Shown piece after piece: positions 8,252 to 17,380 of a stretch of DNA of 37,291 nt (position 1 is its first letter; every line of letters begins with the position of its first letter). Source of the stretch: Candidatus Aminicenantota bacterium (GTDB taxonomy: Bacteria; Acidobacteriota; Aminicenantia; Aminicenantales; Aminicenantaceae); the NCBI GenBank assembly GCA_011049545.1, contig DRHQ01000105.1:1-37291 (forward strand), in the 5' to 3' direction. Made by a program: the position numbers and the translations under genes. The notes under the pieces are model-generated. The model was not told the origin of the DNA and made no database searches. It was given only the letters and a program-made list of their open reading frames with translations.

Positions 8252-10117
8252 ATGCGAAGAAAAAAAATCTATTTGCCATTCATACTGTTTTTCTTTGCTT
8301 TTTCACTATCATTGTTTCTTCAAGCTGAAGATAATGATAAAACATTTTACGGCAACTTTATGTTCGGATACCGGATAGTCGATACGAGTGGAGCTGATTT
8401 CAAATACAAGGAAGATATCAATTTGGGTGAGGGCGCAAGGCTGTTTAACTTTAGTTTACACTATGTCCCGGTTGAAGAACTTGCAAAAGTTTTCGACCGA
8501 ATCGATTTGAACATCTATAACTTAGGGGGGGATCCCTTTGAAACTTTTGGACTATCCATTCAGAAATCCGGTACATATAAATTCAAGTACGACCGGAAAA
8601 AATCAACCTATTTTTACCACGACTTGCACGAAGTAGGAGGGGGAGAACTTTTTGATCTTCACACTTTTAATTTTGACAGGATAGCCGATAGTGGCTTTCT
8701 TAAAATATGGCTGGGGAAAAATGTCAACTTATACATGAATTTTGACAGCTACACAAAAAGCGGAAATAGTGTCACCACATTTGATATCAACAGGGTTGAG
8801 TTTGAATTCGATCAACCCATCGAAGAGAAGTCCAGAGAAGTAGCCATTGGAGTAGAAGTGAATTTAAATCGCTATTCTTTTGTATTGGAAGAAAGAATCC
8901 GGGACTATGAGACCAGTAATAGTATGTTTTTGCCCGGCTTTGCCGACGGTGGGACCGGTGCAAGCTACCCTTCTGCTCTATACTATTTCATCCTTAATCA
9001 GCCCTATGACCTCAAGACCTATACCCATACGTTCAAAATCAGTGCCAGACCTTTTAATAACCTTTTGATAGCAGGTTCAGGCCAGCTCAGTAATCAAGAT
9101 ATGGATCTAACCTATTCAGAGGATGCAGGCGGGGTTGACTATCTTGGCAGTTCTTTCACCACCAGTTCCAGCGGCACGGGAAGCTTTGAGCGGAAAATTC
9201 AATTATATGATCTTGATGTTTCTTATCTTCTTTTCAATAAGTTAGCAATTATAAGTGCTGTTCGTTACCACGATTTCGAACAGGACGGATCTTTAACAAT
9301 TGATAGTGTAGAAGAATCAGCTGCTCTTAATTTTGATACCTTAGGTATTGAAGCCGGAGTTCAGTATCAATTTTCACCAAAAATTGGACTTACTCTTGGA
9401 TACCGGCACGAAACTAGAAAGCTTGATGGCGTGGAAACTGTAACTTTGGAAGAGAAAACAAAAAGAAACGGATTTTTTGAGAATCTTAAATTGGACTTTT
9501 CCCGCTCATTCAAACTGACTCTCGACCATCAGCGCGGTTATTATAATGATCCTTTTACGCTTATCTCTCCCACAGGTTTCGACAGATTAAAACTCACGGC
9601 AAAACTGCGGGTTAAAAAGCTCAATATTTCAAGCTCTTATCTCCTGAAGAGATCTGAAAGCAAAATCGGCGATGATCGCTGGAAATCTACCCAAAACCGG
9701 CTAAACCTGAGGGTTGGGTATAAAGTAGAAAAGTTCAAGATGTTTGCCGGGTATTCTCTTAATGATGTCGAACATAAAGGCGATCGAACCGTTGCTTATC
9801 CGCCTTCATTCAGCGGCGCGGCTGGTACTTTTGATTGGAGTATCTCGTATGAGGGAAAATCCCATCTTCTTGATGCCTCGTTGTCTTTCAATCCAAAAGA
9901 GGATTGGAAAATAGGAGTTTATGCCAACAGCTATACTAATAAAGGATTCTGGGAAATCTCGCGCACCATGATAAAAGCGCATGTGGATTACACTTTTGAT
10001 AACGGAATCATCGCCCAACTCGGGTATCGATTTGTTGATTTCAAAGAGAAAAGCTCTGGATTCAATGACTACAAGGCAAATATTCTTGAAATATCGTTTG
10101 GCTATCGCTGGGAATAA
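8252..10117 (+). CDS. MtrB/PioB-type outer-membrane beta-barrel
   Basis: A 621-residue exported protein with a signal peptide (hydrophobic residues about 6-25, then QAED). It is made of alternating aromatic and polar strands with repeated short turns and ends in an aromatic-rich strand (SFGYRWE), typical of outer-membrane barrels. The position after a decaheme MtrA-type gene and the length near 620-700 residues support MtrB/PioB, the sheath that lets MtrA cross the outer membrane. It contains no cysteine at all, so the N-terminal CxxC of Shewanella MtrB is absent, as in many relatives. AGGAGG lies just before the ATG. The barrel character is clear; the exact family is judged by eye and context. 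Confidence 0.82.
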   Translation: MRRKKIYLPFILFFFAFSLSLFLQAEDNDKTFYGNFMFGYRIVDTSGADFKYKEDINLGEGARLFNFSLHYVPVEELAKVFDRIDLNIYNLGGDPFETFGLSIQKSGTYKFKYDRKKSTYFYHDLHEVGGGELFDLHTFNFDRIADSGFLKIWLGKNVNLYMNFDSYTKSGNSVTTFDINRVEFEFDQPIEEKSREVAIGVEVNLNRYSFVLEERIRDYETSNSMFLPGFADGGTGASYPSALYYFILNQPYDLKTYTHTFKISARPFNNLLIAGSGQLSNQDMDLTYSEDAGGVDYLGSSFTTSSSGTGSFERKIQLYDLDVSYLLFNKLAIISAVRYHDFEQDGSLTIDSVEESAALNFDTLGIEAGVQYQFSPKIGLTLGYRHETRKLDGVETVTLEEKTKRNGFFENLKLDFSRSFKLTLDHQRGYYNDPFTLISPTGFDRLKLTAKLRVKKLNISSSYLLKRSESKIGDDRWKSTQNRLNLRVGYKVEKFKMFAGYSLNDVEHKGDRTVAYPPSFSGAAGTFDWSISYEGKSHLLDASLSFNPKEDWKIGVYANSYTNKGFWEISRTMIKAHVDYTFDNGIIAQLGYRFVDFKEKSSGFNDYKANILEISFGYRWE

Positions 10118-10133
10118 ATAAAGGAGGAAAGCT

Positions 10134-12287
10134 ATGTTAAAGAAGCCACAGATATTAAATATCTTATTTTTAAGCCTTATATTCTTTTTAATATTGGCTT
10201 ATACCAATTGCGCATTTGAAGTAGAAGAAGTTTCAGAAAGCTCAAAATCAGAAAGTAAATGGGAGACCTCCGCTCATGCGGACGCTACTGCTGAGGCCTT
10301 CACTCATTGGGATGAAGATACTCCCCCAGAAGTTTCGACCTCATGCGCGAAGTGTCATAGCACTCCTGGATTCATAGATTTCATAGCAGACGGTTCAGTT
10401 GACAGTGCAGCCCCTATTGGAACGACAGTTGAATGCGAAGTCTGCCATACAGATATAGAAACTGGCGCCCTTCGTGTCCATACTTCTGTTACCTTTCCCT
10501 CTGATATATTGGTCGAAGATCTTGGCCCAGAAGCCCTCTGTATGGAATGCCACCAGGGAAGATCATCCGGACCTGATGTAGATGAGGAAATAACCGATGC
10601 TGCCGTTGCAGATGACGATACAATCAGCTCGAGTATAGGATTTAAAAATGTTCACTATAAAGCTGCTGCTGCAGTACAGTTCGGAACCATTACAAAAGGA
10701 GGATACGAGTACAGTGGAAATGGCTATGATGCACGTTTTGCGCATGTGGAAGGATACAATGCCTGTAAGACCTGTCATGATCCCCACTCCTTGGAGGTGA
10801 AAATTGACGACTGCAACACATGTCATACTGGTATAACAGACCCCAAAAACATCCGATATTACGGTTCATTCACAGATTATGACGGCGATGGCAACACGAC
10901 AGAAGGGATCTATTATGAAATCCCGGACTTCCAGACAAAATTATATGCGGCAATTCTAGCATACGGAACCCAGGTTGGTGCTCCAGTTGCATACGATTCT
11001 CATACCTATCCCTACTTTTTTAACGATACCAACGGTAACGGGGAGGTAGACTCGAGTGAGGCTAATTACGGTAACGGGTACAGATCCTTTACTGGCCGCC
11101 TTCTAAAAGCATGCTACAACTACCAGTTTTCATTGAAAGACCACGGCGCATACGCTCATGGCGGAAAATACGTCATCCAGCTATTATACGATTCAATAGA
11201 AGACTTGAATACTTACCTCAATAATCCAGTCAGTCTGGAAGGAATGCACAGGGGCGATGAAGGCCATTTTGACGGCTCGGCCGAGGCCTGGAGACACTGG
11301 GATGGAGACGGTGAAGTTTCAAGCAGCTGCGCTAAATGCCACAGTGCAGAAGGCCTGCCCTATCTTATTGAGAATGGAGAGAATATAGCAGCAGAAATCT
11401 CCAATGGTTTGCTCTGCACCACCTGCCACACCTCACCTCCAGCTGTAAGGACGGTAGGTGCAGTCACTTTCCCCTCAGGAGTGAGTAAGGATATGGGAGA
11501 CAGCAGCAACCTATGTTTAAACTGCCACCAAGGCCGGGCTTCTAAACTCTCTGTTGATAATGCCATTGCCGCCTCTCCAGGTCCTTACAGATTTATAAAT
11601 ATTCATTACTTCCCTGCTGCAGTTGTTTTGTTAGGTTCTGAAACCCATGGCGGGTATGAGTTTACCAATAAAATCTATGTGGGGCAAAAAACATTTGCCA
11701 ATCACAACGGAAGGTTCGACACTTGTATTGAATGCCATATGGGCACGCAGAGTCCAAGGAAAACTGACGAACAATCTTCAACATATGGTGACCACAATGT
11801 GCACAAACCCAATCCTGAAGATTGTGTTTTTTGCCACGGACAAGATGTTTCCCAGCCAAACCAAGGTGTAGATCCATCCAAGTTCGAGTTCAGCGGTATC
11901 CGTCCAGCCTCGATTCCCGATTACGATGGAGATGGAAATGTATCGGAATCGACCCAGAATGAGATAAAAGGCCTGGAAGAGGCGCTGTATGCTCAGATCC
12001 AGGCATATGCGGAGAATATTCTGGGTATGCCTGTTGTTTACGAGGGTCACACATATCCTTACCTTTTCAATGATACCAACGCCAACGGAGAAGTGGATCC
12101 TGGTGAAGCTATTTATCCGAATAGCTACACCTCTCTTGACGCAGCACTGTTGAAAGCAGTTTATAATTACCAGTTGAGCAAAAAAGAACCGTGTGGTCAT
12201 ATCCATAACTCACGTTATATAGCCCAATTGCTGGTGGATTCAATAGAGCACCTCGGCGGAAATATCAGCGAGTATGCATGGCGCTAA
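10134..12287 (+). CDS. Large exported decaheme cytochrome with internal duplication and Ca-binding-like loops
   Basis: A 717-residue exported protein with ten CxxCH motifs in two sets of five (Cys71, 101, 136, 211, 227 and 399, 428, 461, 531, 564). The halves (about 46-365 and 376-717) are tandem duplicates: both have HWDxD...SxSCAKCHS, CxxCHQGR, HGGYEF-like segments, and end in SYxSxxxxLLKAxYNYQ. Each half carries two Asp/Asn-rich loops (DYDGDGN near 249 and 597; DTNGNGEVD and DTNANGEVD near 298 and 647) resembling EF-hand or dockerin calcium loops. The signal segment ends AYTNC, a poor lipobox, so lipidation is uncertain. Its place after mtrAB-like genes suggests the cell-surface terminal cytochrome, the position of MtrC/OmcA, but I see no MtrC-family similarity. 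Confidence 0.85.
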   Translation: MLKKPQILNILFLSLIFFLILAYTNCAFEVEEVSESSKSESKWETSAHADATAEAFTHWDEDTPPEVSTSCAKCHSTPGFIDFIADGSVDSAAPIGTTVECEVCHTDIETGALRVHTSVTFPSDILVEDLGPEALCMECHQGRSSGPDVDEEITDAAVADDDTISSSIGFKNVHYKAAAAVQFGTITKGGYEYSGNGYDARFAHVEGYNACKTCHDPHSLEVKIDDCNTCHTGITDPKNIRYYGSFTDYDGDGNTTEGIYYEIPDFQTKLYAAILAYGTQVGAPVAYDSHTYPYFFNDTNGNGEVDSSEANYGNGYRSFTGRLLKACYNYQFSLKDHGAYAHGGKYVIQLLYDSIEDLNTYLNNPVSLEGMHRGDEGHFDGSAEAWRHWDGDGEVSSSCAKCHSAEGLPYLIENGENIAAEISNGLLCTTCHTSPPAVRTVGAVTFPSGVSKDMGDSSNLCLNCHQGRASKLSVDNAIAASPGPYRFINIHYFPAAVVLLGSETHGGYEFTNKIYVGQKTFANHNGRFDTCIECHMGTQSPRKTDEQSSTYGDHNVHKPNPEDCVFCHGQDVSQPNQGVDPSKFEFSGIRPASIPDYDGDGNVSESTQNEIKGLEEALYAQIQAYAENILGMPVVYEGHTYPYLFNDTNANGEVDPGEAIYPNSYTSLDAALLKAVYNYQLSKKEPCGHIHNSRYIAQLLVDSIEHLGGNISEYAWR

Positions 12288-12335
12288 CAGCAGGATTAGC
12301 CCATAATTTCTAAAGTTACCGAAAGGATGGACGAG

Positions 12336-12365
12336 AGGGCGGCATTAAAATGCCGCCCTTTTGTT
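12336..12365 (+). terminator. Rho-independent terminator of the conduit operon
   Basis: AGGGCGGCAT (12336-12345), loop TAAA, ATGCCGCCCT (12350-12359), then a T-rich tract TTTTGTTTATTT. The 10-bp perfect GC-rich stem lies about 50 bp after the decaheme gene stop. Confidence 0.92.
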
Positions 12366-12378
12366 TATTTGGCTCTTT

Positions 12379-12458
12379 GGGGTCAGGCCTTGCCATCAGG
12401 AAAAGATACTTTCCTACCCCTTGCCTTAAAAGCATTCCCGAGGATAAGGCCTGACCCC
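12379..12458. repeat. 80-bp inverted-repeat element with GGGGTCAGGCCTT ends
   Basis: GGGGTCAGGCCTT at 12379-12391 is repeated exactly inverted as AAGGCCTGACCCC at 12446-12458. Inside is a small hairpin AGGAAA-6 nt-TTTCCT (12398-12415). Ends of the GGGGTCAGG type are familiar from REP-like palindromes associated with RAYT (IS200-like Y1) transposases in many bacteria. No transposase is present here, so this would be a non-autonomous copy. Confidence 0.7.
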
Positions 12459-12480
12459 GACATACATCCCTTTTATTCGA

Positions 12481-12509
12481 TTGAAATAAATCAATAAATC
12501 CGATACTAT
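12481..12509 (+). promoter_or_regulatory. Sigma-70 promoter of the ResB-CcsA operon
   Basis: TTGAAA (12481-12486), 17-bp spacer, TACTAT (12504-12509). Start of transcription would be near 12516, leaving a leader of about 35 bases with AAGGAAGGA before the resB ATG. Unlike its neighbours the maturation pair therefore seems to be under housekeeping control. Confidence 0.6.
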
Positions 12510-12550
12510 CAGTAGTCATTTAAAATCATAAAGGAAGGATTGAAATTCAA

Positions 12551-13903
12551 ATGAAATCTTTATTGAAGTTATTTAGTTCAGTTAAATTGGCCATTGTACT
12601 TTTGATTATTATCACTAGTACTTCATTAATTGGCACTTTAATTCCCCAGCAAAGAAGCCCAAGCGAGTATGCCGCTCAATTCGGTCAGCTTGCAAATTTA
12701 TTAAATAGATTCCAGATTACCGATCTTTATCACTCCTTGTGGTTTCTTGCCTTGCTTTTCCTGTTTGCTTTGAACATCCTGATCTGCACTCTGACCCGTT
12801 TCCCTGCCAAATTTAGGAAAGCTTTTCAACCCAAACTCATAAAAGATAAAAAAAACATTCTTGTCCTTAAAATTAAAGACAGTTTAGGAAAAAATTGGGG
12901 CCTGGCTAAAACTAAAGAAGAGCTAAAAAGGGAGCTCTCTTCCAGGCATTATCGCCTCAAAGAAGAAGTTGAAGAAAACAAGGCATTCCTCTTAGCAAGA
13001 AAAAGAACCTTAGGTCTGTTTGGATCTGATTTCGTTCATCTCGGCCTTCTTATCATTCTCGCAGGAGGTATCATAAGCGGTTTTGGTGGATTCAGGAAAA
13101 ATCTAACCCTTTCAGAAGGAGATACTCTTGATATTCCTAATGCTGAATTTAAGCTCAGACTTGATAAATTCGAAACAGAATACTACCCTGACGGCAACGT
13201 CAGAGATTGGAAAAGCACCCTCACAGTCATTGAAAATGAGAAGCCAATTCTAAGCAAAATCATTGAGGTTAACCATCCCCTATCCTATAGAGGATTTGTT
13301 TTTTATCAAAGCAGCTACGGTTGGGACTGGACAAACACTTCTGTAGGAATTTGGGTAAAAAAAAGAAAAGATCCCTCATTCTTGAGAAAAATAGATATAA
13401 CAGTGGGTGAAAAAGTAAGCCTTGAAGGCGAAAACATCCAGATTTCTTTTATACAGTTTATCCCTGATTTTATTTTAAACGAAAAAAACGAAGCAGCCAC
13501 GCGTTCTCTTCAGCCCAGAAATCCTGCCGCTTTTATAGAAGGATGGCAAGAAGAGGAGAAAATTTTTTCCGGTTGGATTTTTTCCCAATTTCCTGACTTT
13601 TCACGCATCCATTCAGAAAAAGAAACAGATTTATCCTTTGAATTAAAGAACTTCAAGGCTAGCCAGTATTCTGGTATCGAAGCAGCTAAAGACCCAGGAG
13701 TAAATATCATTTGGCTGGGATGTACCTTATTAATGATAGGTTTAGCTTGTGCTTTTTACTGGCCGTCCCGAGAAATTAAAATTATTCTGGAAGAAACTCA
13801 AGGCAAAACAGGAGTAATTGCCGGCGGAATTGCTTCCAAAAACAGAGAAGATTTTCAGTCTGAATTCGATAAAATCATGACTTCTTTAAGGAGATTGAGA
13901 TGA
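12551..13903 (+). CDS. resB: Cytochrome c maturation protein ResB (Ccs1)
   Basis: A 450-residue System II cytochrome c synthesis protein. The N-terminus (MKSLLKLFSSVKLAIVLLII...GTLIPQQ) and the early transmembrane helices are characteristic of ResB, followed by a large periplasmic domain (about 190-385, with HPLSYRGFVFYQSSYGW) and a last transmembrane helix near 390-410. With CcsA it moves heme to the outside of the inner membrane, keeps apocytochrome cysteines reduced and ligates heme to CxxCH. Its stop overlaps the next ATG (ATGA), so the two are translationally coupled. An AAGGAAGGA ribosome site lies 11 bases upstream. The location between cytochrome operons fits the very high local demand for heme attachment. 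Confidence 0.94.
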   Translation: MKSLLKLFSSVKLAIVLLIIITSTSLIGTLIPQQRSPSEYAAQFGQLANLLNRFQITDLYHSLWFLALLFLFALNILICTLTRFPAKFRKAFQPKLIKDKKNILVLKIKDSLGKNWGLAKTKEELKRELSSRHYRLKEEVEENKAFLLARKRTLGLFGSDFVHLGLLIILAGGIISGFGGFRKNLTLSEGDTLDIPNAEFKLRLDKFETEYYPDGNVRDWKSTLTVIENEKPILSKIIEVNHPLSYRGFVFYQSSYGWDWTNTSVGIWVKKRKDPSFLRKIDITVGEKVSLEGENIQISFIQFIPDFILNEKNEAATRSLQPRNPAAFIEGWQEEEKIFSGWIFSQFPDFSRIHSEKETDLSFELKNFKASQYSGIEAAKDPGVNIIWLGCTLLMIGLACAFYWPSREIKIILEETQGKTGVIAGGIASKNREDFQSEFDKIMTSLRRLR

Positions 13904-14718
13904 ATGAATCGATTTTATTCTTCACAACTTTTATTCTCTATATCATTTCAGCTTTTTTCTATTTTTCTTTCTTGTTCTCAAAAAAAGAAAATCTGGCAAG
14001 AATAGGATTCAAATTTGCTTTTTCAGGTCTTCTCATCCACACAGTGGCCTTGATTTGGAGAACCGTTGAAAGCGGCCATGCTCCATTCACCAACATGTAT
14101 GAATCTCTCTCTTTCTTCGCCTGGTCGTCAATCCTTGCTTATGTCATCATAGAGTTTAAATATAAAATTAGAAAAGCAGGTCCTTATTTCATGCTTATCG
14201 TCATCGCTTTGATGGCTCTGGCTTCTTCGCCGTTGATGCCCAAGGAAGCAACACCCCTCGTTCCTGCTCTTCAGAGTTATTGGCTCTGGCTCCATGTATC
14301 GGTGACTCTCCTCGGGGAAGCATTTTTTGCTGTAGCTTTTATCACAAGCATCATGTATCTAGTGGCTGATTCGAGAGAGAAAAAAGGGGGAGCAGCAAAA
14401 TCAAAACTCTCAGCAGATAAACTTGACTCCATCAGCTACAGATGTATAGCTATTGGCTTTCCACTCTTCACGCTGGGAGGTCTTGTCTTTGGAATGATCT
14501 GGGCTTATAAAGCCTGGGGAAGATACTGGAGCTGGGATCCTAAAGAGACATGGAGCTTGATAACTTTGTTCGTCTTTGCCCTCTATCTCCATACACGAGT
14601 AGTCATGGGCTGGAAAGGACGCCGTTCGGCCTATGTTGCTATTATCGGATTTTTAGCTGCTTTGTTCACCTATTTTGGGGTAAATTACATATTGTCTGGC
14701 TTACATAGTTATGCTTAG
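13900..14718 (+). CDS. ccsA: Cytochrome c maturation protein CcsA (ResC), heme handler
   Basis: A 272-residue polytopic membrane protein of the CcmC/CcmF/CcsA heme-handling family with about eight transmembrane helices. The tryptophan-rich WWD-type signature is present as AWGRYWSWDPKETWSLITL (near residues 205-223), along with flanking histidines (for example ESGHAPFTNMYE, WLWLHVSVTLLGEA and LYLHTRVVMGWKG) that bind heme. It is the partner of ResB, with which it overlaps by 4 bp. Length is that of a free-standing CcsA, so it is not a fused synthase. No terminator is obvious apart from a hairpin just downstream. Confidence 0.94.
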   Translation: MNESILFFTTFILYIISAFFYFSFLFSKKENLARIGFKFAFSGLLIHTVALIWRTVESGHAPFTNMYESLSFFAWSSILAYVIIEFKYKIRKAGPYFMLIVIALMALASSPLMPKEATPLVPALQSYWLWLHVSVTLLGEAFFAVAFITSIMYLVADSREKKGGAAKSKLSADKLDSISYRCIAIGFPLFTLGGLVFGMIWAYKAWGRYWSWDPKETWSLITLFVFALYLHTRVVMGWKGRRSAYVAIIGFLAALFTYFGVNYILSGLHSYA

Positions 14719-15024
14719 GTATTTTTCCAAAGTGACGGGATTATATGCCACTTTGGGACATACTTTATGCTTTGAGTTTTATTGAGCTTACAAGGTGAGT
14801 CTTCGTAAAATATATCCAGCAGACAATCAATTAGTCAGAGTAAATCTATATTCTTGCATCTAAACCTACCACCATCTCTTGGAAAATCATGGAATATATT
14901 TAAACTGTAAGTTTCTATTTAACTTCTAAGCCTGAGCTACTGGCCTGATCTTATAAAGATTATTCTCCAGGATTGGATTGCAATCAGGCTCCTAAGCCGG
15001 TGAATATAACATAAGCAAAAAAAC
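14719..15024. other. Convergent intergenic region with a hairpin
   Basis: This separates ccsA from the end of the minus-strand cytochrome operon. CCAAAGTG (14727-14734) and CACTTTGG (14749-14756) form an 8-bp stem with a 14-nt loop, placed where a bidirectional terminator would be useful, though T-tracts are poor on both sides. A second weak pairing, GCCTGAT (14943-14949) with ATCAGGC (14983-14989), has a long loop. No gene is visible. Confidence 0.4.
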
Positions 15025-16296
15025 TTAAGCAGATTTATATGGAGTTTTTTTTGTAATTTGTTTTATTTTAAGAAATAGAGCTATGGATAAGAGAAAAATG
15101 AAACAGGTAGCAATTATAAGCCCTTTTTTCCTGAATTTAGCTTCTCTTAAAGCAGCTTCTCCTGCACTTGTCACCTCAGCGACTACTTTCTTTCCTTCTT
15201 CGATTTTCTCTTCAATTTCCACAAGAGAAAGGCTGTGAGTTAAGTTTCGAACCATGATTAGTATAGTATTTGCTTCTGTCAGCCTGAATTTAGGCTCGCT
15301 TACTTCCACTCCCTGTCTATCCGCTTGCTCCAGTAGATTTTCGGCATGACGGATTTTCTTGATGAATGCGTCGAGTTTTTCCTTCATTTGTGAAGCTATC
15401 TGATAGGGTTCGGAATCAGGCTCATGACACTGGATGCAGACAGCCTTCTCTCCTGTGCCGAGCATTTCGTCGGATGGCGGAAGAATTTTGTGGTTTCCAT
15501 GACATGCTTCACATTCGGATATTCCCATTTCGTCGTAAACCTCTTTATGAGGACTTTGAGAGAATAGCTCTCCAGCGCTTGGATGACATTGCCGGCAAAC
15601 AAAGGCAATTGAAGTTATTTCTGGCGGAGTAGCGCCGTGATTACCATGGCAGTCATTACAAACAGGAGCGGAGAGGTCCTTTTTTTCAAAGAGGGCATGA
15701 GCATGCACACTCTCTTTGTAATCATCCCATTGTTTGGTTGGGATTTTATAGTCTTTCATATAATCTTTATCAGAGTGACATCGGCTGCAAGTTTGAGGAA
15801 TATTCCAGGGAAAAGTCCAGGATTTGGGGTGAGTAGAAGTTTGGATGCCATGAGCAGCATGGCAGTCAGTGCAAAGAGCGACTTTTGTATCGCCTTTTTT
15901 TAAGAGCTGGCCGTGCTCGCTTGTCCAGTATATATCTAACTGATCAACTCTTATGCTGGGATTAAAGCGCCTCATGTAGCTTGAATCAGAATGGCAGGAA
16001 GCACAAAATTCAGGAATTTGGGATCTTTTAGGAGATCCTTTAAAGCTTTTATCCTTGGCTAAATCAATATCTTCTTCCGCAGGATTTCCTCCATGGCAAT
16101 CTGCGCAACTCAACCCGAATTGCTGATGAATATCCTTCTCGAAAGTCTCTACAGGTGCGAGGAGTTCATCTTCCAGCTCTTGGTGACATTCGATACAGTA
16201 GTTTTTCTGGGCGTAGAGGGAAAGACTGAAAATGGATATAGCCAGGAAAAAAATACTCAACAGGTTGATTATTTTCCTCATTTTCCGTGCTTTCAT
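15025..16296 (-). CDS. Membrane-anchored nonaheme cytochrome c
   Basis: A 423-residue protein with nine CxxCH motifs (CIECH, CADCH, CASCH, CTDCH, CSRCH, CNDCH, CRQCH, CEACH, CIQCH). An N-terminal signal segment ends near YAQ. After the hemes comes a helical region (about 300-385) and one C-terminal transmembrane helix (GLIIATCFIFLLSIALFL), so the heme domain faces the periplasm while anchored in the inner membrane. Repeated CxDCHxxHG elements, with His-containing spacers supplying distal ligands, resemble other multiheme c3-like proteins. It starts 3 bp after the cytochrome b stop and is the last gene of the 18-heme/Rieske/cytochrome b operon, probably accepting electrons from it. No specific named family recognised. 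Confidence 0.88.
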   Translation of the reverse strand: MKARKMRKIINLLSIFFLAISIFSLSLYAQKNYCIECHQELEDELLAPVETFEKDIHQQFGLSCADCHGGNPAEEDIDLAKDKSFKGSPKRSQIPEFCASCHSDSSYMRRFNPSIRVDQLDIYWTSEHGQLLKKGDTKVALCTDCHAAHGIQTSTHPKSWTFPWNIPQTCSRCHSDKDYMKDYKIPTKQWDDYKESVHAHALFEKKDLSAPVCNDCHGNHGATPPEITSIAFVCRQCHPSAGELFSQSPHKEVYDEMGISECEACHGNHKILPPSDEMLGTGEKAVCIQCHEPDSEPYQIASQMKEKLDAFIKKIRHAENLLEQADRQGVEVSEPKFRLTEANTILIMVRNLTHSLSLVEIEEKIEEGKKVVAEVTSAGEAALREAKFRKKGLIIATCFIFLLSIALFLKIKQITKKTPYKSA

Positions 16297-16299
16297 TTC

Positions 16300-17379
16300 T
16301 TATAAACCTGGCAGAAGATATGTCACAGCAGTCATCACTACAATATAAAGAAGAACGATCCAACCCATAACAGAAAAAAATGGGCTCCTTCTTTCCTTGG
16401 CCGCATTTCGATCCAGGAAGGGAACAAGCATCCAGAGGAGGCCACCTATCATAAAACCAAAAAGAGCTATCATTTCTCCTTCAATGGAAAAAATATGAGC
16501 AGGTATGATTTTCAGAGTTGAGAACATAAAACAAAAATACCATTCTGGTTTTATTCCGATAGGAGTCGCGGCAAAAGGATCTGCTTTTTGGCCGATTTCC
16601 CAGGGGAAAAATACACAGAGCACACCGATGATAGCCAGCATGAGCATCCAGCCCAGGGAGTCTTTCAGGATAAAATTGGGGAAAAAGGGAACTTCTTTGA
16701 CCTTGTTTTCAGGTATTCCTATGGGCTTACTCATTCCCAGTGTTTGGACTAAGAGGACATGAATACCAAGAATCATCACTGTCAGCAAAGGCAGAATGCC
16801 TATATGTAGCCAGAAAAAGCGGGAAATGGTAGCCCCTGTGACATCAGTCCCTCCTAAGATGAAAGTCTTGATGTGCTTTCCAATCAAGGGAAGAGTCCCA
16901 GCAATATCTGTTCCCACGCGGGTGGCAAAAAAGGAAAGTTCGTTCCAAGGAAGCAGGTATCCACTGAAGCCAAAGGCAAGAAAAACAAGAAGAAGGAAAA
17001 AACCGGTTATCCAGGTTAATTCCCGTGGGGATCTGTAAGCTTTGAGAAAGAAAGAGCTGAACATATGAATAAAAATAGCTGCGATGAGAATATTAGCAGA
17101 CCAGCTGTGCACAGAGCGCATCAGCCAGCCAAATTTAACCTGGCTCATGATGAAGATAATGCTTTCGTGGGCAGAGTTAACAGAAGGCGAATAGTAGAGG
17201 AGGAGCAAAATGCCGGTTAGAACTTGAAGAATAAAAAGAAAGAGACAGATGCCTCCGAAATAATACCAGAAAGAATGTTTATGCTCGGGAACCTTCTTTT
17301 TTTTGGCAAACTGAATGAGACCAGAAAGCATAAAGCGGGAGTCAAGATAAGAATAAATACTTTGAAGAATGTTTTTCAT
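16300..17379 (-). CDS. Cytochrome b (bc1/b6f type)
   Basis: A 359-residue membrane protein with the b-type fold of quinol:cytochrome c oxidoreductases. Two His pairs for hemes bL and bH are seen in MRSVHSWSANILIAAIFIHMF and LHIGILPLLTVMILGIHVLL, and the Qo-site motif PEWY occurs in GIKPEWYFCFMFSTLKI. The reading frame extends upstream to 17484 inside the Rieske gene; I use the ATG at 17379, which lies just past the Rieske stop with AGGATGAG before it and gives the normal N-terminus MKNILQSIYSYLDSR. It is shorter than full mitochondrial cytochrome b but contains both N- and C-terminal parts. With the Rieske protein and flanking multiheme cytochromes it should form a menaquinol-oxidising complex. 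Confidence 0.92.
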   Translation of the reverse strand: MKNILQSIYSYLDSRFMLSGLIQFAKKKKVPEHKHSFWYYFGGICLFLFILQVLTGILLLLYYSPSVNSAHESIIFIMSQVKFGWLMRSVHSWSANILIAAIFIHMFSSFFLKAYRSPRELTWITGFFLLLVFLAFGFSGYLLPWNELSFFATRVGTDIAGTLPLIGKHIKTFILGGTDVTGATISRFFWLHIGILPLLTVMILGIHVLLVQTLGMSKPIGIPENKVKEVPFFPNFILKDSLGWMLMLAIIGVLCVFFPWEIGQKADPFAATPIGIKPEWYFCFMFSTLKIIPAHIFSIEGEMIALFGFMIGGLLWMLVPFLDRNAAKERRSPFFSVMGWIVLLYIVVMTAVTYLLPGL

Positions 17380-17380
17380 C

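Noticed and set aside
10206-10213. Lipobox AYTNC in the large decaheme protein
   Set aside because: Positions -3 and -1 (Tyr, Asn) do not fit the usual lipobox, so lipidation is left open and not claimed.
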